Source: Pasteurellaceae bacterium (lineage in GTDB: Bacteria; Pseudomonadota; Gammaproteobacteria; Enterobacterales; Pasteurellaceae). Taken from it: a stretch of DNA of 5,921 bases. A model generated the notes under the pieces. The model did no database searches and was not told the DNA's origin. It worked only from the letters and a program-made list of their open reading frames with translations. Positions 1 through 5,921 of the stretch are shown piece after piece. The stretch spans positions 1-5,921 of the forward strand of contig CAAELW010000174.1 of assembly GCA_900756875.1 (NCBI GenBank). The letters run 5' to 3'. Every line of letters starts with the position of its first letter. The first letter of the stretch is position 1. The position numbers and the translations under genes are program-made.

Positions 1-78
1 ACAGCTAAATTTTAGTTTATAATAACGTAGATTCAATTCGGATTAGTTTTTTTTATGCATCAAATAAAAAAACATCAT

Positions 79-107
79 TTGTCCTTCCATCACCTTCTAC
101 CTACAAT
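79..107 (+). promoter_or_regulatory. Predicted sigma-70 promoter of gcvB
   Basis: A -35 element TTGTCC (79-84) is followed after exactly 17 bases by a -10 element TACAAT (102-107), five of six bases matching TATAAT. The predicted start of transcription is near base 113-116. That agrees with the RNA's own folding, because the first bases transcribed form the 5' arm of its first hairpin. An ATTAG at 42-46 (CTAAT on the minus strand) lies about 70 bases upstream of the start and may be part of a GcvA site. The promoter is inferred from motif and spacing only. Confidence 0.6.
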
Positions 108-112
108 ACACC

Positions 113-288
113 CATACTTAATGATTGGTAATTCCTTACAAGTTAATGAGTTTCAGACTTAAGTATGATGTTGTGTTTGCATATAGTTCGGTTCTCCGAA
201 CTGGAGTAACAATTAAGTTACTCATTTACTTCCTGTATATATTAAACCATTCTGGTTAAGCGCTGCTCGTTTCGAGCGGCGTTTTTTT
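113..288 (+). ncRNA. gcvB: GcvB small regulatory RNA
   Basis: This is a trans-acting, Hfq-dependent small RNA that in enteric bacteria represses many mRNAs for amino-acid and peptide uptake and biosynthesis. The call rests on sequence and layout shared with E. coli GcvB as I recall it. The G/U-rich single-stranded R1 segment, which pairs with C/A-rich target leaders, is at 167-180 (GATGTTGTGTTTGC). The conserved ACTTCCTGTA segment is at 228-237. Hairpins occur in the expected order. SL1 is closed by a 9-bp stem (113-121 with 159-167) directly before R1. SL2 is AGTTCGG/CCGAACT (185-191 with 196-202). SL3 is GAGTAAC/GTTACTC (204-210 with 217-223). A small 5-bp stem (245-249 with 253-257) precedes the terminator at 261-288. 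The length of about 175 bases is a little shorter than the roughly 200 of E. coli. The 5' end is estimated from the promoter and could be off by a few bases. In enterics gcvB is divergent from gcvA; whatever lies to the left is outside the window. Confidence 0.9.
261..288 (+). terminator. Rho-independent terminator of gcvB
   Basis: A 9-bp stem CGCTGCTCG (261-269) pairs with CGAGCGGCG (273-281) with one T-G wobble, around a TTT loop, and is followed by seven T's (282-288). It forms the 3' end of GcvB, where an Hfq-binding oligo-U tail is expected. It also isolates the small RNA from ilvE downstream. Confidence 0.92.
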
Positions 289-362
289 ATTCCTGGCATT
301 CTAACATAAGCAAAATTTTATTTCCTGACCAACTTCACAAATTTGAAAATCCAATAAAAATT

Positions 363-423
363 TTGAGAAATCACAATATTTTTGTGTTTAAAGGTTTTCA
401 TAGTAGCCGTTATGGTGTAGATT
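363..423 (+). promoter_or_regulatory. Upstream region of ilvE: weak promoter candidates and Lrp-like box
   Basis: Two imperfect sigma-70 candidates can be read. The first is TTGAGA (363-368) with TTTAAA (387-392), 18 bases apart. The second is TTTTCA (395-400) with TAGATT (418-423), 17 bases apart, which would give a 5' leader of about 42 bases. I cannot choose between them. A 15-base palindrome at 372-386 (arms CACAA and TTGTG) matches the E. coli Lrp consensus YAGHAWATTWTDCTR at 13 of 15 positions. I see no leader peptide with runs of Ile, Leu or Val codons, so classic attenuation is not supported. The rest of 289-471 is A+T-rich DNA without a recognisable gene. Confidence 0.35.
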
Positions 424-471
424 AACTGCATTTCCATTCATAAAATTATTTATACAAATTAAGGAAGCAAA

Positions 472-1503
472 ATGAAAGACTTAGACTGGAACAATCTTGG
501 ATTTAGTTATATCAAAACAGATTACCGTTTCATCGCACATTGGAAAGATGGTAAATGGGATGAAGGTAAACTCACCACTGATAATATGCTACATATCCAC
601 GAAGGTTCAACGGCTATTCACTACGGTCAACAATGCTTTGAAGGCTTAAAAGCCTATCGTTGTAAAGATGGTTCAATCAACTTATTCCGTCCTGATCAAA
701 ATGCAAAACGCATGCAACACACCTCTGATCGCTTATTAATGCCACAAGTGCCAACAGAATTATTTATCCGTGCTTGTAAAGAAGTGGTGAAATCAAACCA
801 AGAATGGTTAGGTCCTTACGGATCTGGTGCGACATTATATTTACGTCCATTCCTCTTTGGTACAGGCGCGAATATCGGTGTAAAAACCGCACCTGAATTT
901 ATTTTCTCTGTATTCTGCTGCCCAGTAGGCGCATACTTCAAAGGCGGTTTAGCACCATCTAACTTCATTACGACTGATTACGACCGCGCTGCACCTATGG
1001 GTACAGGTGGTGTAAAAGTAGGTGGTAACTATGCAGCAAGTTTGCTTCCACATGAATTGGCGGCTGAAGCTGGTACACCTGAGCGTAAATTCGCAGATGC
1101 GATCTATCTTGACCCAAAAACTCACACTAAAATTGAAGAAGTGGGCGCGGCAAACTTCTTTGGTATCACCAAAGATAATAAATTTATCACGCCAGCTTCT
1201 GACTCTATTTTACCAAGTATCACTAAATACTCATTGCTTCACATAGCAAAAGAACGTTTAGGTATGGAAGCCATTGAAGGTGACGTGTATATCGATCAAC
1301 TTGACCAATTTGCCGAAGCGGGGGCTTGTGGTACTGCCGCAGTGATTACCCCAGTAGGCGGTATCCAACACAAAGGCAAATTCCACGTGTTCTATTCCGA
1401 AACTGAAGTGGGCCCTATCACACGTAAACTTTACAACGAGTTAACCGGTATCCAATTCGGTGATGTTGAAGCGCCTGAAGGCTGGATTGTAAAAGTAGAA
1501 TAA
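472..1503 (+). CDS. ilvE: Branched-chain amino acid aminotransferase
   Basis: This cytosolic, PLP-dependent fold-type IV transaminase interconverts leucine, isoleucine and valine with their 2-oxo acids, using 2-oxoglutarate/glutamate. It catalyses the last step of branched-chain amino-acid synthesis. The protein has 343 residues and resembles the longer, eukaryote-like BCAT subgroup more than the shorter (about 310-residue) E. coli IlvE. Visible landmarks are CFEGLKAYR (55-63), YLRPFLFG (123-130), KVGGNYAAS (182-190) with Lys182 as the expected Schiff-base lysine, EVGAANFF (223-230) with Glu223 expected to contact the PLP ring nitrogen, and [13 protein letters not shown] (284-296). The redox CXXC of mammalian mitochondrial BCAT is absent; only Cys286 is present in that segment. 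AAGGAAG (461-467), four bases before the ATG, supports the start. The gene is flanked by terminators on both sides, so it is probably transcribed alone. A D-amino-acid or aminodeoxychorismate-type class IV enzyme is unlikely given the length and motifs. Confidence 0.95.
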   Translation: MKDLDWNNLGFSYIKTDYRFIAHWKDGKWDEGKLTTDNMLHIHEGSTAIHYGQQCFEGLKAYRCKDGSINLFRPDQNAKRMQHTSDRLLMPQVPTELFIRACKEVVKSNQEWLGPYGSGATLYLRPFLFGTGANIGVKTAPEFIFSVFCCPVGAYFKGGLAPSNFITTDYDRAAPMGTGGVKVGGNYAASLLPHELAAEAGTPERKFADAIYLDPKTHTKIEEVGAANFFGITKDNKFITPASDSILPSITKYSLLHIAKERLGMEAIEGDVYIDQLDQFAEAGACGTAAVITPVGGIQHKGKFHVFYSETEVGPITRKLYNELTGIQFGDVEAPEGWIVKVE

Positions 1504-1542
1504 TCTCTTCCTTTCTATAAAAAAGTGAGACTCACGTAATTT

Positions 1543-1587
1543 AAGGACTGAGTTCTGTCATCTGCAGAGCTTAGTCCTTTTAGTTTT
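1543..1587 (+). terminator. Rho-independent terminator after ilvE
   Basis: A long hairpin lies 39 bases after the ilvE stop. AAGGACTGAGTTCTG (1543-1557) pairs with CAGAGCTTAGTCCTT (1565-1579), 15 bp including two wobble pairs, around a 7-base loop. An interrupted T tract follows (TTTTAGTTTT, ending at 1587). It separates ilvE from the oad operon. A shorter perfect inverted repeat, GTGAG/CTCAC, stands just before it at 1525-1535. Confidence 0.8.
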
Positions 1588-1645
1588 ATGCGCTGAGATA
1601 TCCCTTATTAATAATATTTTTTCACACAAAATATCTTCAAAATTG

Positions 1646-1654
1646 ACCGCACTT
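1646..1654 (-). repeat. DNA uptake signal sequence (Haemophilus type)
   Basis: ACCGCACTT on the plus strand is AAGTGCGGT on the minus strand, a perfect core of the Haemophilus-type uptake signal. The flank on the minus strand (TCAATTTTG after the core) has the expected A/T-rich character. It lies in the spacer between the ilvE terminator and the oad promoter. It promotes uptake of related DNA by competent Pasteurellaceae, and its presence is the main clue to the taxon. Confidence 0.88.
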
Positions 1655-1683
1655 TTCCCCTTTTCTTGTGTGCCTATTGTTCA

Positions 1684-1705
1684 AATTATGATCTTCATCA
1701 CAGTT
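1684..1705 (+). promoter_or_regulatory. CRP site overlapping an FNR-like palindrome, upstream of oadG
   Basis: TATGA-N6-TCACA (1687-1691 and 1698-1702) matches the CRP half-sites TGTGA/TCACA at nine of ten positions. The same centre also reads ATGAT-N4-ATCAC, eight of ten against the FNR consensus TTGAT-N4-ATCAA. The centre (between 1694 and 1695) lies at -41.5 from a start predicted at 1736, the usual place for class II activation by either protein. CRP is the better match. Confidence 0.6.
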
Positions 1706-1729
1706 TTATTTGAATAGTTCGATTAGAAT
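1701..1729 (+). promoter_or_regulatory. Predicted promoter of oadGAB
   Basis: TAGAAT (1724-1729), five of six against TATAAT, is the best -10 element. At 17 bases' spacing the -35 position (1701-1706, CAGTTT) is poor and is overlapped by the 3' half of the CRP/FNR-like site, as expected for an activator-dependent promoter. Transcription is predicted to begin near 1736, giving a leader of about 31 bases before oadG. Confidence 0.5.
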
Positions 1730-1766
1730 AAAATTGTCCATTTTTTCAAACAAATAAGGAAGAAAA

Positions 1767-2036
1767 ATGATGACTCCCTCAGCACTTATAGGCGAAGGAA
1801 TTAACCTGATGTTTTCAGGGATGGGTTTTGTATTGGTCTTTTTGCTCATTTTAATTTGGGCAATTGGAGTGATGTCTAAACTTATCAACCGATTCTTTCC
1901 TGAACCACAACCCGAACCCAAAACATCCCAAAATTCAACCGCACTTTCTGCGGCACCAACTGACGATTTTGAGCGTTTACGTCCTGTGATTGCAGCGGCT
2001 ATCGCACACCATCGCCGTACCCAACAGTTCAAATAA
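1767..2036 (+). CDS. oadG: Oxaloacetate decarboxylase gamma subunit
   Basis: This small integral membrane subunit anchors the soluble OadA to the membrane pump OadB and, in the well-studied Klebsiella enzyme, carries Zn2+. The protein has 89 residues, close to the 80-odd usual for the family. It has one hydrophobic membrane segment at about residues 14-37, then a Pro/Glu linker (PEPQPEPK, 45-52) and a cytoplasmic tail ending in [15 protein letters not shown]. Asp66, His81 and His82 have the spacing I recall for Klebsiella Zn ligands Asp62, His77 and His78; the position of the third His (His82 there) is Gln86 here. AAGGAAG (1756-1762) precedes two consecutive ATG codons; I use the first, but the second is also possible. 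oadA starts 15 bases after the stop, and the order G-A-B is the one usual for this enzyme. An uptake signal sits inside the reading frame at 1938-1946. Sequence alone is weakly conserved in this family, so context carries much of the call. Confidence 0.88.
   Translation: MMTPSALIGEGINLMFSGMGFVLVFLLILIWAIGVMSKLINRFFPEPQPEPKTSQNSTALSAAPTDDFERLRPVIAAAIAHHRRTQQFK
1938..1946 (-). repeat. DNA uptake signal sequence inside oadG
   Basis: ACCGCACTT on the plus strand is a perfect AAGTGCGGT on the minus strand, followed there by the A/T-rich TGAATTTTG expected of the extended signal. It is read in the oadG frame as Thr-Ala-Leu (residues 58-60), in the variable linker between the membrane segment and the conserved tail, where an imposed peptide is likely to be tolerated. 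Confidence 0.88.
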
Positions 2037-2051
2037 AATAAGGATTTTACC

Positions 2052-3842
2052 ATGGCTAAAAAAATTAAAATGACAGAACTGGTGCTTCGTGATGCCCACC
2101 AATCACTTTTCGCAACTCGCTTGCGTCTTGATGATATGTTGCCAATTGCTCATGAATTAGATGATATCGGCTATTGGTCATTGGAAGCTTGGGGCGGTGC
2201 AACATTTGATAGCTGTATTCGCTTTTTAGGTGAAGATCCATGGGTTCGTTTGCGTGAATTGAAAAAAGCCTGCCCAAAAACCCCATTACAAATGTTATTA
2301 CGTGGTCAGAACCTATTAGGCTATCGTCACTATGCTGATGACGTGGTAGAACGTTTCGTAGAACGTTGTGTAGCGAATGGTATGGATGTTTTCCGCGTAT
2401 TCGATGCGCTCAATGATCCGCGTAACATGAAAGCTGCCTTGCAAGCAGTACGTAAATTTGGTGGTCATGCTCAAGGGACATTAAGTTATACCACAAGCCC
2501 AGTTCATACCATGCAAACCTGGCTCGACACCACAGAACAATTACTTGAAATTGGTATCGACAGTTTGGTCATCAAAGACATGTCCGGTATTTTAAATCCA
2601 ATGGCGGCGGCAGACTTAGTACGCGAAATCAAAAAACGTTTCGACGTAGAATTGCATTTACACTGCCACTCCACCACTGGTATGGCAGAAATGGCGTTAT
2701 TAAAAGCGGTTGAAGCTGGCGTAGATGGTATTGATACAGCGATTTCTTCTATGTCAGGCACTTATGGTCACCCTGCAACAGAATCCCTAGTTGCCACCTT
2801 ACAAGGCACAGAATATGACACGGGTTTAGATATTCCACGCTTGGAAAAAATTGCGGCTTATTTCCGTAATGTACGTAAAAAATACGCCAAATTTGAAGGT
2901 CAATTACGCGGTGTTGATAGCCGTATTTTAGTGGCGCAAGTGCCAGGCGGCATGCTCACTAACTTAGAAAACCAATTAAAACAACAAAATGCGTCCGACA
3001 AATTAGATTTGGTGTTAGAAGAAATTCCTCGTGTGCGCAAAGATTTGGGTTACATTCCACTTGTTACCCCAACCTCTCAAATTGTTGGTACACAATCGGT
3101 TATTAACGTACTTACTGGCGAACGCTACAAAACTATCGCCAAAGAAACGGCCGGTATTTTAAAAGGCGAATACGGTAAAACACCTGCACCGGTAGATAGT
3201 GCGTTGCAAGCTCGCGTATTAGAAGGCGCTGCGCCAGTAACTGACCGTCCTGCTGATCACATTGCACCTGAAATGGCGAAAATTGAAGCTGAAGTGGCTG
3301 AACAAGCTAAAGCGAAAGGCGTGAAATTGGCAGACAACGCCGTAGATGATGCTTTAATCGTGGCGCTCTTCCCTCAAATTGCATGGAAATTTTTAGAAAA
3401 CCGTAACAACCCTGCCGCCTTTGAACCAGCCCCAACCGGCAATGAAAGTACGGTGGAAAATAAACCAGTTTCTAAAGCTGCACCAACTGCTTCTGGCTCT
3501 GCTGTTTATACCGTGGAATTGGAAGGCAAAGCCTTTGTAGTGAAAGTAAGCGAAGGAGGTGATATTTCTCATGTGGCGACTACAGCGCCTCAAGCTGCGC
3601 CGCAAGCGGCTCCTGCTCCAGCAATGGGTGGTACACCAGTAACGGCGCCGATGGCGGGTAATATTTGGAAAGTAGTTGCAACAGAAGGTCAAACCGTAGC
3701 AGCTGGCGATGTATTATTCATTCTCGAAGCCATGAAAATGGAAACCGAAGTGAAAGCTGCACAAGCTGGTACCGTACGTGGCATTTGCGTCAAAGCTGGT
3801 GATGCTGTCGCTGTAGGTGATACCGTGATGACCTTAGCATAA
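2052..3842 (+). CDS. oadA: Oxaloacetate decarboxylase alpha subunit, biotin-containing
   Basis: This peripheral cytoplasmic subunit transfers the carboxyl group of oxaloacetate to its own biotin, releasing pyruvate; OadB then decarboxylates the carboxybiotin. At 596 residues it has the full family length. The N-terminal carboxyltransferase TIM barrel shows LRDAHQS (12-18) with Asp14, VIKDMSG (173-179) with Lys175, the lysine expected to be carbamylated, and HLHCHSTTG (202-210) with His204 and His206. Asp14, His204 and His206 are the expected metal ligands. Conserved post-barrel sequence runs to about 455. After a variable stretch, a segment at about 482-508 corresponds to the association region preceding the biotin domain. 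An Ala/Pro linker (511-524) leads to the biotinyl domain, with EAMKME at 559-564. Lys562 is the biotinylation site, 34 residues from the C-terminus as usual. AAGGA at 2040-2044 supports the ATG, 15 bases after oadG. Pyruvate carboxylase subunit B is a relative, but the adjacent oadG and oadB settle the call. Nothing looks broken. Confidence 0.97.
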   Translation: MAKKIKMTELVLRDAHQSLFATRLRLDDMLPIAHELDDIGYWSLEAWGGATFDSCIRFLGEDPWVRLRELKKACPKTPLQMLLRGQNLLGYRHYADDVVERFVERCVANGMDVFRVFDALNDPRNMKAALQAVRKFGGHAQGTLSYTTSPVHTMQTWLDTTEQLLEIGIDSLVIKDMSGILNPMAAADLVREIKKRFDVELHLHCHSTTGMAEMALLKAVEAGVDGIDTAISSMSGTYGHPATESLVATLQGTEYDTGLDIPRLEKIAAYFRNVRKKYAKFEGQLRGVDSRILVAQVPGGMLTNLENQLKQQNASDKLDLVLEEIPRVRKDLGYIPLVTPTSQIVGTQSVINVLTGERYKTIAKETAGILKGEYGKTPAPVDSALQARVLEGAAPVTDRPADHIAPEMAKIEAEVAEQAKAKGVKLADNAVDDALIVALFPQIAWKFLENRNNPAAFEPAPTGNESTVENKPVSKAAPTASGSAVYTVELEGKAFVVKVSEGGDISHVATTAPQAAPQAAPAPAMGGTPVTAPMAGNIWKVVATEGQTVAAGDVLFILEAMKMETEVKAAQAGTVRGICVKAGDAVAVGDTVMTLA

Positions 3843-3852
3843 GGAATGGTCT

Positions 3853-5157
3853 ATGGAGAGTATTATTGCGTTAATTAAAGGGATGGGCATATTCCATCTG
3901 CAATGGGGGCAAGCAGTAATGATCGCTGTGAGCTTGCTGTTGCTGTGGCTTGCCATTTCGCGCAAATTTGAACCTTTACTGTTGCTACCAATTGGTTTCG
4001 GCGGATTATTGTCAAATATCCCTGAAGCGGGTCTAGCTATGACAGCATTAGAGAATTTGCTTCATCTCGGCTCACCAGAGCAAATTGCGGTAATCGCTGC
4101 GCAGCTGGGTGTTTCCCCTGATCTTGCGGCGATTAAAACAGCGCTAAATTCTGCGCCAATATCTATGATGAATCAATTAGAAGCTTTATCTATGGATATG
4201 GGTTACAGCGCCGGTATTTTGGCTTTGTTTTATAAAGTTGCGATTGGATACGGCATTGCACCATTGGTCATTTTTATGGGCGTAGGTGCAATGACAGACT
4301 TTGGTCCGTTATTAGCCAATCCAAAAACATTGTTACTTGGTGCGGCTGCACAATTCGGCATTTTCGCTACCGTGCTTGGTGCGTTAGCCTTAAATTATTT
4401 CGGCATTATCGAATTTACGCTACCTCAAGCCGCGTCTATCGGTATTATCGGTGGTGCAGATGGTCCGACAGCGATTTATCTCACCAGTAAACTGGCACCT
4501 GAATTGCTTGGCGCAATTGCGGTGGCGGCCTATTCCTACATGGCATTAGTGCCGTTAATTCAACCGCCGATTATGAAAGCGTTAACCACAGAAGAAGAAC
4601 GCAAAATCCGCATGACACAAATGCGCCATGTAAGTAATCGTGAAAAAGTGTTATTCCCGGTTATTTTGTTGTTGCTCGTTGGTTTACTCTTACCGGATGC
4701 CGCGCCATTACTCGGGATGTTCTGTTTCGGTAATCTCATGCGTGTCAGCGGCGTAGTGGAACGTTTAAGCGACACCACACAAAACGCCCTAATTAACATA
4801 GTAACTATTGTGCTTGGCTTATCTGTGGGCTCTAAACTGATTGCCGATAAATTCCTACAACCGCAAACATTAGGTATTTTAATTCTTGGTGTCATTGCTT
4901 TCGGAATCGGTACAGGCAGTGGCGTATTAATGGCAAAATTGATGAACAAATTCAGCAAAAACAAAATCAACCCACTCATTGGTTCTGCGGGCGTATCTGC
5001 CGTTCCTATGGCCGCTCGCGTTTCTAACAAAATCGGATTAGAAGCGGATAATCAAAACTTCCTTCTTATGCATGCCATGGGACCAAACGTTGCCGGTGTA
5101 ATTGGCTCTGCGATTGCCGCTGGGGTTATGCTCAAATATGTCGGTACGTTGATGTAA
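3853..5157 (+). CDS. oadB: Oxaloacetate decarboxylase beta subunit, Na+ pump
   Basis: This polytopic inner-membrane subunit decarboxylates the carboxybiotin of OadA and couples this to export of about two Na+ with consumption of a periplasmic proton. The 434 residues match the family (433 in Klebsiella). Hydrophobic segments fall at about 20-36, 41-55, 122-146, 159-181, 193-208, 218-238, 265-295, 312-328, 338-362 and 405-428. The functional residues known from Klebsiella fall at the same numbers: Asp203 in [11 protein letters not shown] (200-210), Tyr229 in AYSYMALVP (226-234), and Asn373, Gly377 and Ser382 in [19 protein letters not shown] (371-389). [11 protein letters not shown] (147-157) and [19 protein letters not shown] (406-424) are other strongly conserved blocks. 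The gap after oadA is only 10 bases, and the ribosome binding site AAGGA (3841-3845) overlaps the oadA stop codon, so the two are probably translationally linked. Methylmalonyl-CoA or glutaconyl-CoA decarboxylase beta subunits are homologous but shorter and would have other partners. Confidence 0.97.
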   Translation: MESIIALIKGMGIFHLQWGQAVMIAVSLLLLWLAISRKFEPLLLLPIGFGGLLSNIPEAGLAMTALENLLHLGSPEQIAVIAAQLGVSPDLAAIKTALNSAPISMMNQLEALSMDMGYSAGILALFYKVAIGYGIAPLVIFMGVGAMTDFGPLLANPKTLLLGAAAQFGIFATVLGALALNYFGIIEFTLPQAASIGIIGGADGPTAIYLTSKLAPELLGAIAVAAYSYMALVPLIQPPIMKALTTEEERKIRMTQMRHVSNREKVLFPVILLLLVGLLLPDAAPLLGMFCFGNLMRVSGVVERLSDTTQNALINIVTIVLGLSVGSKLIADKFLQPQTLGILILGVIAFGIGTGSGVLMAKLMNKFSKNKINPLIGSAGVSAVPMAARVSNKIGLEADNQNFLLMHAMGPNVAGVIGSAIAAGVMLKYVGTLM

Positions 5158-5202
5158 GGTTAAAGATGCTGAAAACACCTAAATGAGGTTCATTAAATAA
5201 CA

Positions 5203-5231
5203 AAAAGAGCGGTCAAATTAACCGCTCTTTT
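5203..5231. terminator. Bidirectional terminator between oadB and the aas-like gene
   Basis: An 11-bp perfect stem, AAAAGAGCGGT (5203-5213) with ACCGCTCTTTT (5221-5231), encloses a 7-base loop. The T's at the right arm serve oadB, and the A's at the left (5202-5206), read as T's on the other strand, serve the convergent gene. It lies 45 bases after the oadB stop and 17 bases beyond the aas-like stop. Each arm is one base away from the uptake signal (AAGAGCGGT against AAGTGCGGT). Confidence 0.88.
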
Positions 5232-5248
5232 ATTTATTACAGTGTTCT

Positions 5249-5921
5249 TTACTTAACCAAACTCATCGCTAAGTTCTTCGCGCCTTTGAAATCCACTTTA
5301 CCACTTCCTAACATTGGAATTTCATCCACTAAGAAGACTTGGCTTGGGAGCATAATCGGCGGTACATTTAATCCTTTAATGCGTTCATTGATCTCATCTA
5401 AAGAAAGTGCAGATTTGATTAAAAGTACAATGCTCTCGCCTTTTTTATCATCGCTCAATGCAACAGCAACAAATTGATTTTCTTCATCAAATACTTGTGA
5501 AAGTTTCTCTTCCACGCTGCCAAGGCTGATCATTTCACCGCCGACTTTAGCAAATCGAGAATAACGATCCACAATGGTAATAAAGCCGTTATGATCGATA
5601 TGGCCTTTATCGCCAGTTTTGTAATAACGTACACCGTCAATTTCAACAATCACTTCTGCTGTTTTTTCTGGTGCATTCAAATAACCTTTCATGACTTGCC
5701 CACCACCAATCAAGATCAAACCGTCTTCGCCGACTTGTAATTCTTGCAAGCTTTCCGGATCCACAATTTTAATAATAGTGCCTGGTAATGGCATGCCGAC
5801 TGTACCAGCTTGATTGAAGGTAAATTCTTGTAAGGTTTCCGGATCAAGTAAATTAGGCATATTTACACTAGCTACCGGTGCTGTTTCAGTTGCGCCATAG
5901 CCTTCATAAATTTCCAAGCCA
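5249..5921 (-). CDS. aas: Aas-type acyl-ACP synthetase / acylglycerophosphoethanolamine acyltransferase, C-terminal part
   Basis: This is the C-terminal part of an adenylate-forming (AMP-binding) enzyme; its start lies beyond the right edge. About 223 residues are visible. The codon TTG at 5915-5917 that could pass for a start is internal, since the frame stays open to the edge and reads into YEGYGATETAP, a core motif of the fold. Other landmarks, numbered from that TTG codon, are YYKTGDKG (98-105) with Asp103 for the ribose of AMP, DRYSRFAKVGGEMISL (117-132) at the hinge between the large and small domains, and PMLGSGKVDF (201-210) with Lys207 as the expected adenylation lysine. The RFAKxxGEMxSL and PxLGSGKxDF patterns agree with E. 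coli Aas as I remember it. Aas charges acyl carrier protein with fatty acid and reacylates lysophosphatidylethanolamine at the inner membrane. The N-terminal acyltransferase domain cannot be seen, so a stand-alone acyl-ACP or acyl-CoA synthetase remains possible. The gene converges on oadB and shares its terminator. Confidence 0.75.
   Translation of the reverse strand, partial: GLEIYEGYGATETAPVASVNMPNLLDPETLQEFTFNQAGTVGMPLPGTIIKIVDPESLQELQVGEDGLILIGGGQVMKGYLNAPEKTAEVIVEIDGVRYYKTGDKGHIDHNGFITIVDRYSRFAKVGGEMISLGSVEEKLSQVFDEENQFVAVALSDDKKGESIVLLIKSALSLDEINERIKGLNVPPIMLPSQVFLVDEIPMLGSGKVDFKGAKNLAMSLVK

Noticed and set aside
451..456. TATACA as the -10 element of ilvE
   Set aside because: Transcription would begin around the ribosome binding site, leaving no usable leader.
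289..471. Attenuator with a leader peptide before ilvE
   Set aside because: The only short frames (for example ATG GTG TAG at 412-420) lack runs of Ile, Leu or Val codons, and there is no terminator hairpin between 289 and the ilvE start.
1022..1246. Plus-strand 74-codon frame inside ilvE
   Set aside because: It is out of frame within conserved ilvE sequence around the PLP lysine, with no separate translation signal.
1525..1535. Perfect inverted repeat GTGAG-A-CTCAC after ilvE as an operator
   Set aside because: The one-base centre and position between a stop codon and a terminator give no regulatory context, and I know no regulator with this site.
1706..2053. Minus-strand 115-codon open frame over oadG
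   Set aside because: It lies antisense to oadG, has no convincing ribosome binding site, and its product is unlike any family I know; oadG has the membrane segment, ribosome binding site and operon context.
2706..2714. AAAGCGGTT inside oadA as an uptake signal
   Set aside because: It shares only the GCGGT end with the Haemophilus-type or Actinobacillus-type signals and is ordinary coding sequence.
3393..3692. Minus-strand 99-codon open frame inside oadA
   Set aside because: It overlaps the Ala/Pro linker and biotinyl-domain coding region; the Arg/Ser/Cys-rich product is typical of an antisense shadow.
4560..5030. Minus-strand 156-codon open frame inside oadB
   Set aside because: It is fully antisense to strongly conserved oadB sequence, including the Ser382 block, and is explained by codon bias of the real gene.
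5915..5917. TTG as the start of the right-hand minus-strand gene
   Set aside because: The frame continues open to the window edge and the next residues are the middle of an AMP-binding domain, so the gene is truncated rather than starting here.

Overview
The window looks like chromosomal DNA of a gamma-proteobacterium in the Pasteurellaceae, most likely Haemophilus (H. parainfluenzae-like) or Aggregatibacter. Three things support this. The sequence is A+T-rich. It carries two perfect copies of the 9-base Haemophilus-type DNA uptake signal (AAGTGCGGT, both on the minus strand). The proteins read like members of enteric/Pasteurellaceae families. The genus is an inference; no search was run.

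Layout from left to right. Bases 1-78 hold no gene that I can support, only upstream sequence. At about 113-288 lies a plus-strand small RNA gene that I identify as gcvB. It has a G/U-rich R1 segment, a conserved ACTTCCTGTA segment, four hairpins in the usual order and a strong terminator, and it is preceded by a 17-bp-spaced promoter. Bases 289-471 form the ilvE upstream region, with weak promoter candidates and an Lrp-like palindrome. ilvE (472-1503) encodes a branched-chain aminotransferase and ends in its own terminator (1543-1587). Bases 1588-1766 hold an uptake signal, a CRP/FNR-like palindrome and a promoter spaced as a class II activated promoter. The operon oadG-oadA-oadB (1767-5157) follows, with gaps of only 15 and 10 bases. 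A bidirectional terminator (5203-5231) separates it from a convergent minus-strand gene, cut by the right edge. That gene encodes the C-terminal part of an Aas-type acyl-ACP synthetase/acyltransferase.

How the parts work together. OadG, OadA and OadB make the membrane-bound, biotin-dependent oxaloacetate decarboxylase. OadA moves the carboxyl group from oxaloacetate to biotin. OadB decarboxylates carboxybiotin and pumps Na+ out of the cell. OadG is the small membrane anchor. The control region suggests activation by cAMP-CRP, possibly also by FNR, which would suit use of oxaloacetate under poor or anaerobic growth. GcvB and IlvE both belong to amino-acid metabolism. The Aas-like gene belongs to phospholipid repair and appears unrelated.

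I found no undescribed multi-gene system here. The points most worth checking are in the non-coding DNA: the gcvB gene with its possible GcvA site, the Lrp-like box before ilvE, the overlapping CRP/FNR palindrome exactly at -41.5 of the oad promoter, and a terminator built from two near-uptake-signal arms that carry compensating changes.
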